This document shows positions 1-5,518 of a DNA stretch of 5,518 bases, in pieces. How positions within the stretch are numbered: position 1 is the first letter of the stretch; each line of letters begins with the position of its first letter. The notes beneath the pieces were generated by a model that did not search any database, was not told where the DNA came from, and saw only the letters and a program-made list of their open reading frames with translations. This DNA comes from an uncultured Lachnospiraceae bacterium (GTDB lineage Bacteria; Bacillota; Clostridia; Lachnospirales; Lachnospiraceae): positions 1 to 5,518 of the forward strand of contig CADBUD010000271.1 of NCBI GenBank assembly GCA_902797785.1, read 5' to 3'. The position numbers and the translations under genes were made by a program.

Positions 1-333
1 AAAGCAGTTTTAGCTACTGCTTTGGTTACAATGTTGATGATCATTATTTCTTCCATCTATCCAGAAATATTCTATGGACTGGGAAAGACCTTGTTCCTGG
101 GATTGTTATTATCCATCGTAGTAGAGTTCATGATGATTTTCTTTGGCATTGAGACAGGTCTGCTCGACTGGATCGTAGCAATGATCTTCTGTGGCTATAT
201 CGGTTATGACTGGGCGAGAGCGAATCGGAAAGAGATGACGATGATCAATGCTGTCAGCAGTGCGGCAGAGATTTATCTGGATATCATCAATCTATTCATC
301 CGGATTTTAAATATTTTAGGAAAGAAAAAATAA
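1..333 (+). CDS. Bax inhibitor-1/YccA (YetJ-like) membrane protein, 3' part only
   Basis: The frame is open from base 1 to the TAA at 331-333, giving 110 residues of a gene that begins upstream. The fragment is mostly hydrophobic, with about four membrane segments, and ends in the family signature: a Gly-Tyr-Asp-Trp segment (Asp at fragment residue 70) followed by Tyr-Leu-Asp-Ile-Ile-Asn-Leu-Phe (Asp at residue 94), then a short Lys-rich cytoplasmic tail. The two aspartates are 24 residues apart, the same spacing as the di-aspartyl pH sensor (D171/D195) of Bacillus subtilis YetJ, the structural model for this family. Family members are pH-sensitive Ca2+-leak channels in the cytoplasmic membrane; their physiological role in bacteria is unclear. 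A TTG at 22 is not taken as the start, because conserved-looking hydrophobic sequence continues in frame upstream of it. The family call is from recalled sequence patterns, not a search. Confidence 0.85.
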   Translation, partial: KAVLATALVTMLMIIISSIYPEIFYGLGKTLFLGLLLSIVVEFMMIFFGIETGLLDWIVAMIFCGYIGYDWARANRKEMTMINAVSSAAEIYLDIINLFIRILNILGKKK

Positions 334-370
334 TGCCCCAGACTAAATGAATGGAATAAAGAGCATGGTG

Positions 371-424
371 AAAGCTGCCATAGAAGCCTTTGACAAAAGA
401 AAAGGTGTTCTATGACAGCTTTTT
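371..424 (+). terminator. Long hairpin with T-run, probable terminator of the BI-1 gene
   Basis: Arms 371-385 and 408-422 pair at 14 of 15 positions; the only mismatch is C378 against A415. An inner stem pairs CCTTT (387-391) with AAAGG (401-405) around a 9-base loop. The right arm runs into TTTTT (420-424), as in an intrinsic terminator. It lies 37 bases past the BI-1 stop codon. The right arm also covers the ATG at 412, and the inner stem would hide its Shine-Dalgarno-like AAAGG. The structure is therefore either a terminator upstream of the true start at 499 or a translation-blocking hairpin. The T-run is short and interrupted by a C, which limits confidence. Confidence 0.55.
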
Positions 425-487
425 CTAAGAGTGAACCCGAATGTTGCGATTTAGAGGGTTCCTATGATTTGGATACCGGAGAAGAAA

Positions 488-492
488 GGGAG
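488..492 (+). promoter_or_regulatory. Ribosome binding site supporting a GTG start at 499
   Basis: GGGAG sits 6 bases before GTG 499-501. It is a better Shine-Dalgarno match than the AAAGG in front of the in-frame ATG at 412, and it is not inside the 371-424 hairpin. It decides the start chosen for the EIIC-EAL gene. Confidence 0.55.
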
Positions 493-498
493 ATAAAA

Positions 499-2625
499 GT
501 GAGCTTTTTTAGGAAAAAAATATTCACCATTGCAGATGCTCTGGAAAAAAGCAGAAGCATGATGGCAGTAAAGGATGGTCTGCTTCGTTTGCTGCCTCTG
601 GTCTTTATCGGTTCCATGGCACTGGTCGTTAGTGAATTTCCGATACAGAGATATCAGGAGCTTATTCACACCGATGGGATGCATTGGTATCTGCACGCTT
701 TTCAGCTTTTGAATCAGGCGTGTATGTCATGGTATTCTCTTTTCTTGAGTATTTCGATTGCGGATTGTTATATAAAAAACGAAGAAAGATACAGTGGAAA
801 CTTTATGGAACTGATCATTCCCGTGGTTTCTGTCGTATGTTTTTTGATTCTTTCGGGCATCACGAATGATAATTATGACAGCTCATATATGGGAACCTCC
901 GGGATGTTCATCGCCATCTTTTCTTCCCTTTTCTGCTGCAAATTCTTTTTATGGATTTCCAAACGAATGAGACATACGATCAAGAGGTGGAGCCATGGGT
1001 TTGACGCAAGACTTCTGGGAATTATCTTTTCTATTTTTCCGTCTGCCGTGGTGATTTTAGCTTCTTCTTTTATTAATGTGCTTCTATATGAAACTCTGCA
1101 CTGCAGTTTACAGCAGCTGGTCTCTAAATATCTGGTCGCATTTTTCCTTTCTTTGAATTTTGGAAAATTCCTGCAGGCCATCACCTTTATTTTTACCGTC
1201 CAGCTTTTATGGTTCTTTGGAATCCATGGAAACAATGTCTTGTACCAGATCAATGATGGATATTATGGGGAATTATTAGAAAAAAATATCCAGGCAGTGG
1301 CGCATGGACAGCCACCGCAGGAAATCGTACATTCGACCTTTTTGAATTTATTTACCAATTTTGGGGGATCGGGAGCGACCCTGGGACTGCTGTTGGCCAT
1401 TCTCTTGTTCTCCCGGAGAAGATCGTATAAATCCATAGCAAAAGCAGGGTTCATTCCGGGAATCTTTAATATCAATGAAATTTTGACCTTCGGTCTGCCG
1501 ATTGTGATGAATCCGATTTTGATGATTCCGTTTTTCCTTGTGCCTCTGATTAATTTCATCATTGCCTATGCGATGACATCCATAGGACTGATTCCGGTCA
1601 TTGCAACAAATGTGAATTGGACGATACCGATTTTTTTCAGCGGATATATTGCCACGGGCTCGGTGATGGGTTCCCTGCTGCAGTTGCTGCTTTTGGGCCT
1701 GGATATCCTGATCGACTATCCGTTCGTAAAAATGCTGGACGAGCAGAAGGTGCGGAGCTTTTGTCATGCGGTAGATGAGGTTGTGGAATATCAGAAAAAA
1801 TGTGAGCTTGAGCTGGAGAGACCGAGGCTGTTAAAGGGGGATGGCAGGATATCGACCACTTCCCGCATTCTTCTGCATCATTTGGAGGATGCGATCCAAA
1901 AGAAAGAATTGAATCTGTGCTATCAGCCACAGTTCAACGATAAAGGGGAATGTCTTGGGGCGGAAGCACTTCTTCGCTTCCGGCACCCGCTCGTGGGGAT
2001 GATCTATCCGCCGTTAGTCATTGCCCTGGCAAAAGAGGGTGGGATTCTCTACCAGCTGGAGGAATGGATCCTAGAAACGGTATGTACGGATATGGGAGAG
2101 ACGAAAAAGAAGCAGAAACAGGAGTTCAAGATATCGGTCAATCTGACGAATGAATCTCTCTACAATCCAAGACTGGAGGAAATCCTGGAGGAATGTATGC
2201 AAAAAAACGGAATCGATCCGAAACATCTTTGGATTGAGATCACGGAGCAGGACGCCCTTTCGAATTTTACAGAATCTATCAACAAGCTGAACCGTTTAAA
2301 GGAGAAAGGACATAAGCTGCTGATTGATGATTTCGGTATGGGATATACCTCACTGAATTATTTAAAAACAGATCTGTTCGATGTGGTCAAGCTGGATGGA
2401 AGCATTACCAGAGATCTGAATGAGAACTCCCACAACCGGGAAATAGTGGCATCGATTCTCTATCTGAGCCAGAATCTGGGAATTGAAGTGATTGCGGAAT
2501 TCGTGGAGACAGAAGAGCAGAGAGATTCCTTAAAGGAGCTGGGCTGTCACATCTATCAGGGCTATCTGTACAGCAAACCGGTTTCATATCAGGAATTCGA
2601 AGCGATGCTGCGCCCCACTGTGTGA
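499..2625 (+). CDS. PTS EIIC (lactose/cellobiose type) - EAL c-di-GMP phosphodiesterase fusion
   Basis: This 708-residue protein is numbered here from GTG 499; starting at ATG 412 adds 29 acidic residues. Residues ~5-415 form a membrane domain of about ten segments resembling the CelB/ChbC/LicC EIIC family. They include Phe-Gly-Ile-His-Gly with His243, an Asn-Phe-Gly-Gly-Ser-Gly-Ala-Thr-Leu segment (~287-295), and Asn-Ile-Asn-Glu with Glu327 followed by Phe-Gly-Leu-Pro-Ile-Val. The His and Glu correspond to substrate-site residues in the Bacillus cereus ChbC structure. A charged, probably helical linker (~416-455) leads to an EAL domain (~456-706). Expected metal and catalytic residues are present: Glu489 of the EAL motif, Asn548, Glu580, Asp610-Asp611, Lys631, Glu667, Glu670 and Gln687. 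The expected activity is hydrolysis of c-di-GMP to pGpG, with the EIIC part sensing or carrying a sugar. No IIA/IIB genes are adjacent. GTG 499 is preferred because of its Shine-Dalgarno sequence and because the protein then begins like CelB-type proteins. Domain identity is strong; sugar, direction of control and activity are inferred. Confidence 0.93.
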   Translation: MSFFRKKIFTIADALEKSRSMMAVKDGLLRLLPLVFIGSMALVVSEFPIQRYQELIHTDGMHWYLHAFQLLNQACMSWYSLFLSISIADCYIKNEERYSGNFMELIIPVVSVVCFLILSGITNDNYDSSYMGTSGMFIAIFSSLFCCKFFLWISKRMRHTIKRWSHGFDARLLGIIFSIFPSAVVILASSFINVLLYETLHCSLQQLVSKYLVAFFLSLNFGKFLQAITFIFTVQLLWFFGIHGNNVLYQINDGYYGELLEKNIQAVAHGQPPQEIVHSTFLNLFTNFGGSGATLGLLLAILLFSRRRSYKSIAKAGFIPGIFNINEILTFGLPIVMNPILMIPFFLVPLINFIIAYAMTSIGLIPVIATNVNWTIPIFFSGYIATGSVMGSLLQLLLLGLDILIDYPFVKMLDEQKVRSFCHAVDEVVEYQKKCELELERPRLLKGDGRISTTSRILLHHLEDAIQKKELNLCYQPQFNDKGECLGAEALLRFRHPLVGMIYPPLVIALAKEGGILYQLEEWILETVCTDMGETKKKQKQEFKISVNLTNESLYNPRLEEILEECMQKNGIDPKHLWIEITEQDALSNFTESINKLNRLKEKGHKLLIDDFGMGYTSLNYLKTDLFDVVKLDGSITRDLNENSHNREIVASILYLSQNLGIEVIAEFVETEEQRDSLKELGCHIYQGYLYSKPVSYQEFEAMLRPTV

Positions 2626-2653
2626 AAAAATTGTGTTATTTAAAGGGAACTAC

Positions 2654-2682
2654 TTTTCAAAATCCTGTTTTTGTGATATGGT
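2654..2682 (+). promoter_or_regulatory. Candidate sigma-A-type promoter for the lipoprotein-asnS operon
   Basis: TTTTCA (2654-2659) and TATGGT (2677-2682) are 17 bases apart, with a TG one base before the -10 (extended -10). Each hexamer matches consensus at 4 of 6 positions. The spacing and the place, in the only intergenic gap before the two-gene operon, support it, but the match is modest. The transcript would start near 2689 and carry a leader of roughly 75 bases. That leader includes a 6-bp inverted repeat, CTGTCT/AGACAG (2697-2702 and 2710-2715). No clear terminator for the preceding EIIC-EAL gene and no T-box consensus were seen in 2626-2764. Confidence 0.3.
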
Positions 2683-2735
2683 AATAAACGTTGTTACTGT
2701 CTAAAACGCAGACAGAATCAGAAATTGAAATAAGA

Positions 2736-2758
2736 TTTGGCAGATATTGCCAAGGAGG
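2736..2758 (+). promoter_or_regulatory. Strong ribosome binding site with an overlapping small hairpin
   Basis: AAGGAGG (2752-2758) lies 6 bases before ATG 2765, a near-ideal Shine-Dalgarno sequence that fixes the lipoprotein start. The first two bases of it also close a perfect inverted repeat, TTGGCA (2737-2742) and TGCCAA (2748-2753), with a 5-base loop; a possible T-G pair (2736/2754) extends it. The binding site itself is certain. A regulatory role for the hairpin is only possible. Confidence 0.6.
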
Positions 2759-2764
2759 AGAAAA

Positions 2765-3967
2765 ATGAAAAGAAAAATTGTGATAGCATTAATGACAGCA
2801 GCGGTGATGTCCATGGCAGTTGGATGTGGTTCCAATAAGACAGATTCATCCAGTGGGTCAGAAGCCACAGCAGATTCGACCGCACAGGATGGCGGAGAAG
2901 AGAAAGAGCAGGCTGCTTCCGGCAGTTCGGTTTCCGCATCGACGGGGGAATCAATTGAATATAATGCGCTGGACTATGTGACGTTAGGAGAGTATAAAGG
3001 CATCGAGGTGACAGAAACGGTTCAGGCCGTGACAGAGGGAAGTATAAAGACAGCGATTGAAAATGCGCTGGAGGATAATAAGGAAAAGAAAGAGACAAAG
3101 AAAGACACCGTCGAAGACGGTGATATCGTAAACATTGACTACAAAGGAACGAAGGACGGTGTAGCGTTCGACGGCGGAACGGCAGAGGGTTATGACCTGA
3201 CGATTGGTTCGCACAGCTTCATTGACGGTTTTGAGGATGGTCTGATCGGAGCCAAGGTCGGAAAGACCGTCAAATTAAACCTTACCTTTCCGGAGGATTA
3301 TGCCAGCACCGATCTTGCCGGACAGGATGTTGTCTTTGAGGTAAAGGTAAATTCCATTATGGAAGAGATCAAACCGGAATACAATGATGAGTTTGTCCAG
3401 AATATTTCTGATTTTAAGACCACCAAGGAATATGAGGAATATTTAAAAGAGACCCTTACGACAGAAAATGAATCTGAAGCAGAAAACACCATGAAAACAG
3501 AGCTTCAGAATACGGTCAAGGAGAATGCGGAGTTTAAAGGTTTTCCGGAGGGGCTGGTAGAGAGCGAGGTACAGAAGTATAAGGACAGCATGGAAAAACA
3601 GATCCAGGCTTCCTATGGGATGGCACTTGAGGATTATATTAAAGAGATGGGCACGACGGAGGATGAGTTCAATGAAGAAATCACCTCTTATATGAAAGAA
3701 AATGTCGAGACGGAAATGTTAGTCAAGGCCATTGCGGAGACCGAAGGCATCGAAGTCACGGAAGACGATTATCAGAAACAATTAGAAGAAGATTTAAAAA
3801 GCTATGGAAACTCCTATGGATTTTCAACGACAGAGGATGTGGAAAAATATCTGAACGAGAATGGCGGAGTAGAAGAATATAAATATTCGATGCTGTTCAA
3901 TAAGGTATGGGATTATGTCGCTGAGAACGCCAAGATCACAAAGAGGATAGAAGGTGAAGAGAAATGA
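2765..3967 (+). CDS. Trigger-factor-like FKBP peptidyl-prolyl isomerase lipoprotein
   Basis: This 400-residue protein starts at ATG 2765 behind AAGGAGG; an in-frame TTG at 2747 lies inside the hairpin/ribosome-site region and is rejected. Residues 1-20 are a lipoprotein signal (Lys-Arg-Lys, hydrophobic core, Ala-Val-Gly-Cys) with lipidated Cys21, followed by a Ser/Thr/Gly/Glu-rich spacer to ~65. Residues ~71-115 resemble the segment before the isomerase domain in trigger factor. Residues ~116-198 are an FKBP domain of trigger-factor type, with Ile-Asp-Tyr-Lys-Gly, Phe-Asp-Gly-Gly, Ile-Gly-Phe/Asp-Gly-Phe-Glu-Asp-type motifs and Phe-Pro-Glu-Asp-Tyr. Residues ~203-390 are helical, acidic and match the trigger factor C-terminal chaperone domain. 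The N-terminal ribosome-binding domain is absent. It probably folds exported proteins at the outer face of the membrane, a role comparable to PrsA; this is inferred. The gene overlaps asnS by four bases. Annotation pipelines may simply label it trigger factor; it should not be taken as the cytosolic Tig. Confidence 0.9.
   Translation: MKRKIVIALMTAAVMSMAVGCGSNKTDSSSGSEATADSTAQDGGEEKEQAASGSSVSASTGESIEYNALDYVTLGEYKGIEVTETVQAVTEGSIKTAIENALEDNKEKKETKKDTVEDGDIVNIDYKGTKDGVAFDGGTAEGYDLTIGSHSFIDGFEDGLIGAKVGKTVKLNLTFPEDYASTDLAGQDVVFEVKVNSIMEEIKPEYNDEFVQNISDFKTTKEYEEYLKETLTTENESEAENTMKTELQNTVKENAEFKGFPEGLVESEVQKYKDSMEKQIQASYGMALEDYIKEMGTTEDEFNEEITSYMKENVETEMLVKAIAETEGIEVTEDDYQKQLEEDLKSYGNSYGFSTTEDVEKYLNENGGVEEYKYSMLFNKVWDYVAENAKITKRIEGEEK
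3951..3957 (+). promoter_or_regulatory. Ribosome binding site of asnS inside the upstream gene
   Basis: AAGGTGA lies 6 bases before ATG 3964, within the last codons of the lipoprotein gene. It supports this ATG as the asnS start and, with the ATGA overlap, suggests translational coupling. Confidence 0.6.
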
Positions 3968-5355
3968 AACGATTAAAATTGAGAGACCTGTTTCAGAACA
4001 GGGAGAAATATATCGGAACAACAGTGGAAATTGGAGGATGGATCCGAAGCATCCGTAATTCCAAGACTTTTGGATTTATTATGGTAAATGACGGGACATA
4101 TTTTGAACCGCTTCAGGTCGTATATGGAGAAAAGCTTTCCAATTTTGCCCAGATCGGAAAGTTGAATGTCGGTGCGGCGATTCTGGTAAAAGGGGTCGTG
4201 ACGGCAACGCCTGAGGCAAAACAGCCATTCGAGATTCAGGCGGAGGAGGTCGTGGTAGAAGGCGAGTCTGCCAGTGACTATCCGCTTCAGAAAAAGCGCC
4301 ATACCTTTGAATACCTGCGCACCATGACCCATCTTCGGCCGAGAACCAATACATTCCAGGCGGTATTTCGGATTCGTTCCCAGATCGCATTTGCTCTGCA
4401 CAGCTTTTTCCAGGAACGGGGCTTTGTCTATGTCCATACTCCGCTGATAACCGGAAGCGACTGTGAAGGAGCAGGAGAGATGTTCTGCGTGACAACGATG
4501 GATCTGAAAAATATCCCATTGACAGACGCTGGAGAGGTAGATTTCTCCAAAGACTTTTTCAAGAAGCAGACCAACCTGACGGTAAGCGGTCAGCTCAACG
4601 GAGAGACCTATGCGCAGGCATTCTCCGATATCTACACCTTCGGACCGACCTTCCGGGCAGAAAATTCCAATACGACGCGCCATGCGGCAGAGTTCTGGAT
4701 GATCGAGCCGGAAATGGCATTCGCGGATCTGGAGGATGATATGGAGCTGGCAGAGAGCATGCTGAAATATGTGATCGGTTATGTCTTAGAGCACGCGCCG
4801 CTGGAGCTGGAGTTCTTAAATAAATTTGTAGATCATAGCCTTTTGGAACGGTTGAACCATGTCCTGAATTCAGAATTTGGTCATATCACCTATACCGAGG
4901 CTATCGAGCAGTTAGAAAAGCATAATGATAAGTTCGAATATAAGGTGTCATGGGGAGAGGATCTCCAGACCGAGCACGAGCGTTATTTGACCGAGGAGAT
5001 TTTTAAACGTCCGGTCTTTGTAACAGATTATCCAAAAGAAATTAAGGCATTTTATATGAAGCTCAATGAGGATAATAAGACGGTAGCGGCGATGGATTGC
5101 CTGGTGCCGGGAATCGGGGAGATTATTGGTGGAAGCCAGAGAGAGGACGATTATGACAAGCTGGTTTCAAGAATGCGGGAGCTTTCTTTGAAGGAAGAAG
5201 ATTATAAGTTTTATCTGGATCTGAGAAAATACGGATCGACGCGCCATGCCGGCTTCGGTCTGGGATTTGAGCGGTGCGTCATGTACCTGACCGGAATGAC
5301 CAATATCCGGGATGTGATTCCATTCCCTCGTACCGTGAACAACTGTGAGTTATAG
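3964..5355 (+). CDS. asnS: Asparaginyl-tRNA synthetase (AsnRS)
   Basis: This cytoplasmic class IIb aminoacyl-tRNA synthetase charges tRNA-Asn with asparagine using ATP. The 463-residue product is close in length to the E. coli enzyme (466). An N-terminal OB-fold anticodon-binding domain (~17-100) has Gly-Trp-Ile-Arg-Ser and Asn-Asp-Gly. Then come a Tyr-Pro-Leu-Gln-Lys-Lys-Arg-His hinge (106-113), motif 1 ending near Pro160, and Gly-Glu-Met-Phe (171-174) rather than the Gly-Gly-Ala form of aspartyl enzymes. Motif 2 is Phe230-Arg-Ala-Glu with Arg239-His240, and motif 3 is Gly432-Leu-Gly-Phe-Glu-Arg437. The Val-Ser-Gly-Gln-Leu (207-211) and Ile-Gly-Glu-Ile-Ile-Gly-Gly-Ser (384-391) segments are typical of AsnRS. 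All motifs are intact. The ATG overlaps the upstream stop as ATGA, so the gene is probably cotranscribed and coupled to the foldase gene; a terminator follows 19 bases after its stop. No T-box leader is visible before the operon. Confidence 0.97.
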   Translation: MKRLKLRDLFQNREKYIGTTVEIGGWIRSIRNSKTFGFIMVNDGTYFEPLQVVYGEKLSNFAQIGKLNVGAAILVKGVVTATPEAKQPFEIQAEEVVVEGESASDYPLQKKRHTFEYLRTMTHLRPRTNTFQAVFRIRSQIAFALHSFFQERGFVYVHTPLITGSDCEGAGEMFCVTTMDLKNIPLTDAGEVDFSKDFFKKQTNLTVSGQLNGETYAQAFSDIYTFGPTFRAENSNTTRHAAEFWMIEPEMAFADLEDDMELAESMLKYVIGYVLEHAPLELEFLNKFVDHSLLERLNHVLNSEFGHITYTEAIEQLEKHNDKFEYKVSWGEDLQTEHERYLTEEIFKRPVFVTDYPKEIKAFYMKLNEDNKTVAAMDCLVPGIGEIIGGSQREDDYDKLVSRMRELSLKEEDYKFYLDLRKYGSTRHAGFGLGFERCVMYLTGMTNIRDVIPFPRTVNNCEL

Positions 5356-5373
5356 GAAATATAAAAAACATGG

Positions 5374-5405
5374 AAAAGTTTGGACTCTTGAGTTCAAACT
5401 TTTTT
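5374..5405 (+). terminator. Intrinsic terminator after asnS
   Basis: Arms 5374-5386 and 5391-5403 form a 13-bp stem, including one G-T pair, closed by a CTTG tetraloop and ending in six Ts (5400-5405). The A-rich start of the left arm pairs with the T-run. It starts 19 bases after the asnS stop codon and closes the lipoprotein-asnS operon. Confidence 0.9.
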
Positions 5406-5463
5406 AGTTATTCTCATGAAGGAAATGGCTTGTAACAGTTCACCATTATTCTCCCGCAAGGTA

Positions 5464-5500
5464 TTTTTTGTGAGTGAAGCGCAGCGAAAGTCACAGAAAA
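5464..5500. repeat. Imperfect inverted repeat in the 3' intergenic tail
   Basis: The arms 5464-5473 (TTTTTTGTGA) and 5491-5500 (TCACAGAAAA) are complementary at 9 of 10 positions, separated by a 17-base loop containing GCGCAGCG. It is the only structure seen between the asnS terminator and the window end; the rest of 5406-5518 holds no recognisable gene. It could be part of a dispersed intergenic repeat, an upstream control region, or the edge of an unseen gene. A GTG at 5470 begins an open frame to the window end with AAGGT upstream, but 16 codons are too few to call a gene. Confidence 0.3.
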
Positions 5501-5518
5501 TCCGAGGCAATGGGCGCG

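Noticed and set aside
412..498. N-terminal extension of the EIIC-EAL protein from the ATG at 412
   Set aside because: The ATG and its weak Shine-Dalgarno-like AAAGG are buried in a long hairpin, the 29 residues do not resemble EIIC N termini, and GTG 499 has a better site. It is not excluded and is raised as a finding.
2658..2673. Possible terminator after the EIIC-EAL gene (CAAAA/TTTTG)
   Set aside because: The stem is short and nearly all A-T, so it would be too unstable, and it overlaps the promoter candidate.
2747..2764. TTG 2747 as the start of the lipoprotein gene
   Set aside because: It would translate the Shine-Dalgarno AAGGAGG itself and add six residues ahead of a normal lipoprotein signal; ATG 2765 has ideal spacing.
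2626..2764. T-box riboswitch ahead of the asnS operon
   Set aside because: The region is too short for a full T-box and the T-box consensus near AGGGTGG was not found; only small hairpins are present.
2718..3098. Open frame of 126 codons on the minus strand over the lipoprotein start
   Set aside because: It runs antisense to the signal peptide and Ser-rich spacer, and its product is low-complexity Ser/Pro/Leu with no family resemblance.
3973..4683. Open frame of 236 codons on the minus strand
   Set aside because: It lies entirely antisense to asnS, has no recognisable domain, and is explained by the base composition of the real gene.
5470..5518. Start of a new gene at GTG 5470
   Set aside because: Only 16 codons are visible, the product is not recognisable, and the site lies inside an inverted repeat.

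Overview
The window reads like ordinary chromosome from a low-to-moderate GC Firmicute, most likely a gut Clostridia of the Lachnospiraceae type. This placement is inferred from codon use, strong AAGGAGG-type ribosome binding sites, a lipoprotein with a Gram-positive-style signal, and an extracytoplasmic trigger-factor-like protein. No species can be named from the sequence alone. All four recognisable genes lie on the + strand and cover most of the window.

Layout: (1) Positions 1-333 are the 3' end of a Bax inhibitor-1/YccA (YetJ-like) membrane protein that starts outside the window. (2) A long hairpin with a T-run (371-424) follows and probably ends that transcript. (3) Positions 499-2625 (or from an ATG at 412) encode a two-part protein: a membrane PTS EIIC domain of the lactose/cellobiose/chitobiose type joined to a cytoplasmic EAL cyclic-di-GMP phosphodiesterase domain with all expected catalytic residues. 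(4) A 139-base intergenic stretch holds a weak promoter candidate and a small hairpin touching the next ribosome binding site. (5) Positions 2765-3967 encode a secreted lipoprotein with the FKBP-type prolyl isomerase and C-terminal domains of trigger factor but without its ribosome-binding domain. (6) Positions 3964-5355 encode asparaginyl-tRNA synthetase (asnS), overlapping the lipoprotein gene by ATGA. (7) A clear intrinsic terminator (5374-5405) closes that pair. (8) The last ~110 bases hold an imperfect inverted repeat and no recognisable gene.

The lipoprotein foldase and asnS look like a two-gene translationally coupled operon. The EIIC-EAL gene appears to be its own unit. The point of greatest biological interest is the EIIC-EAL protein, which suggests a sugar-responsive membrane receptor controlling c-di-GMP breakdown. 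No PTS IIA/IIB genes and no diguanylate cyclase are visible nearby. I see no CRISPR array, tRNA, rRNA, transposase or phage gene.
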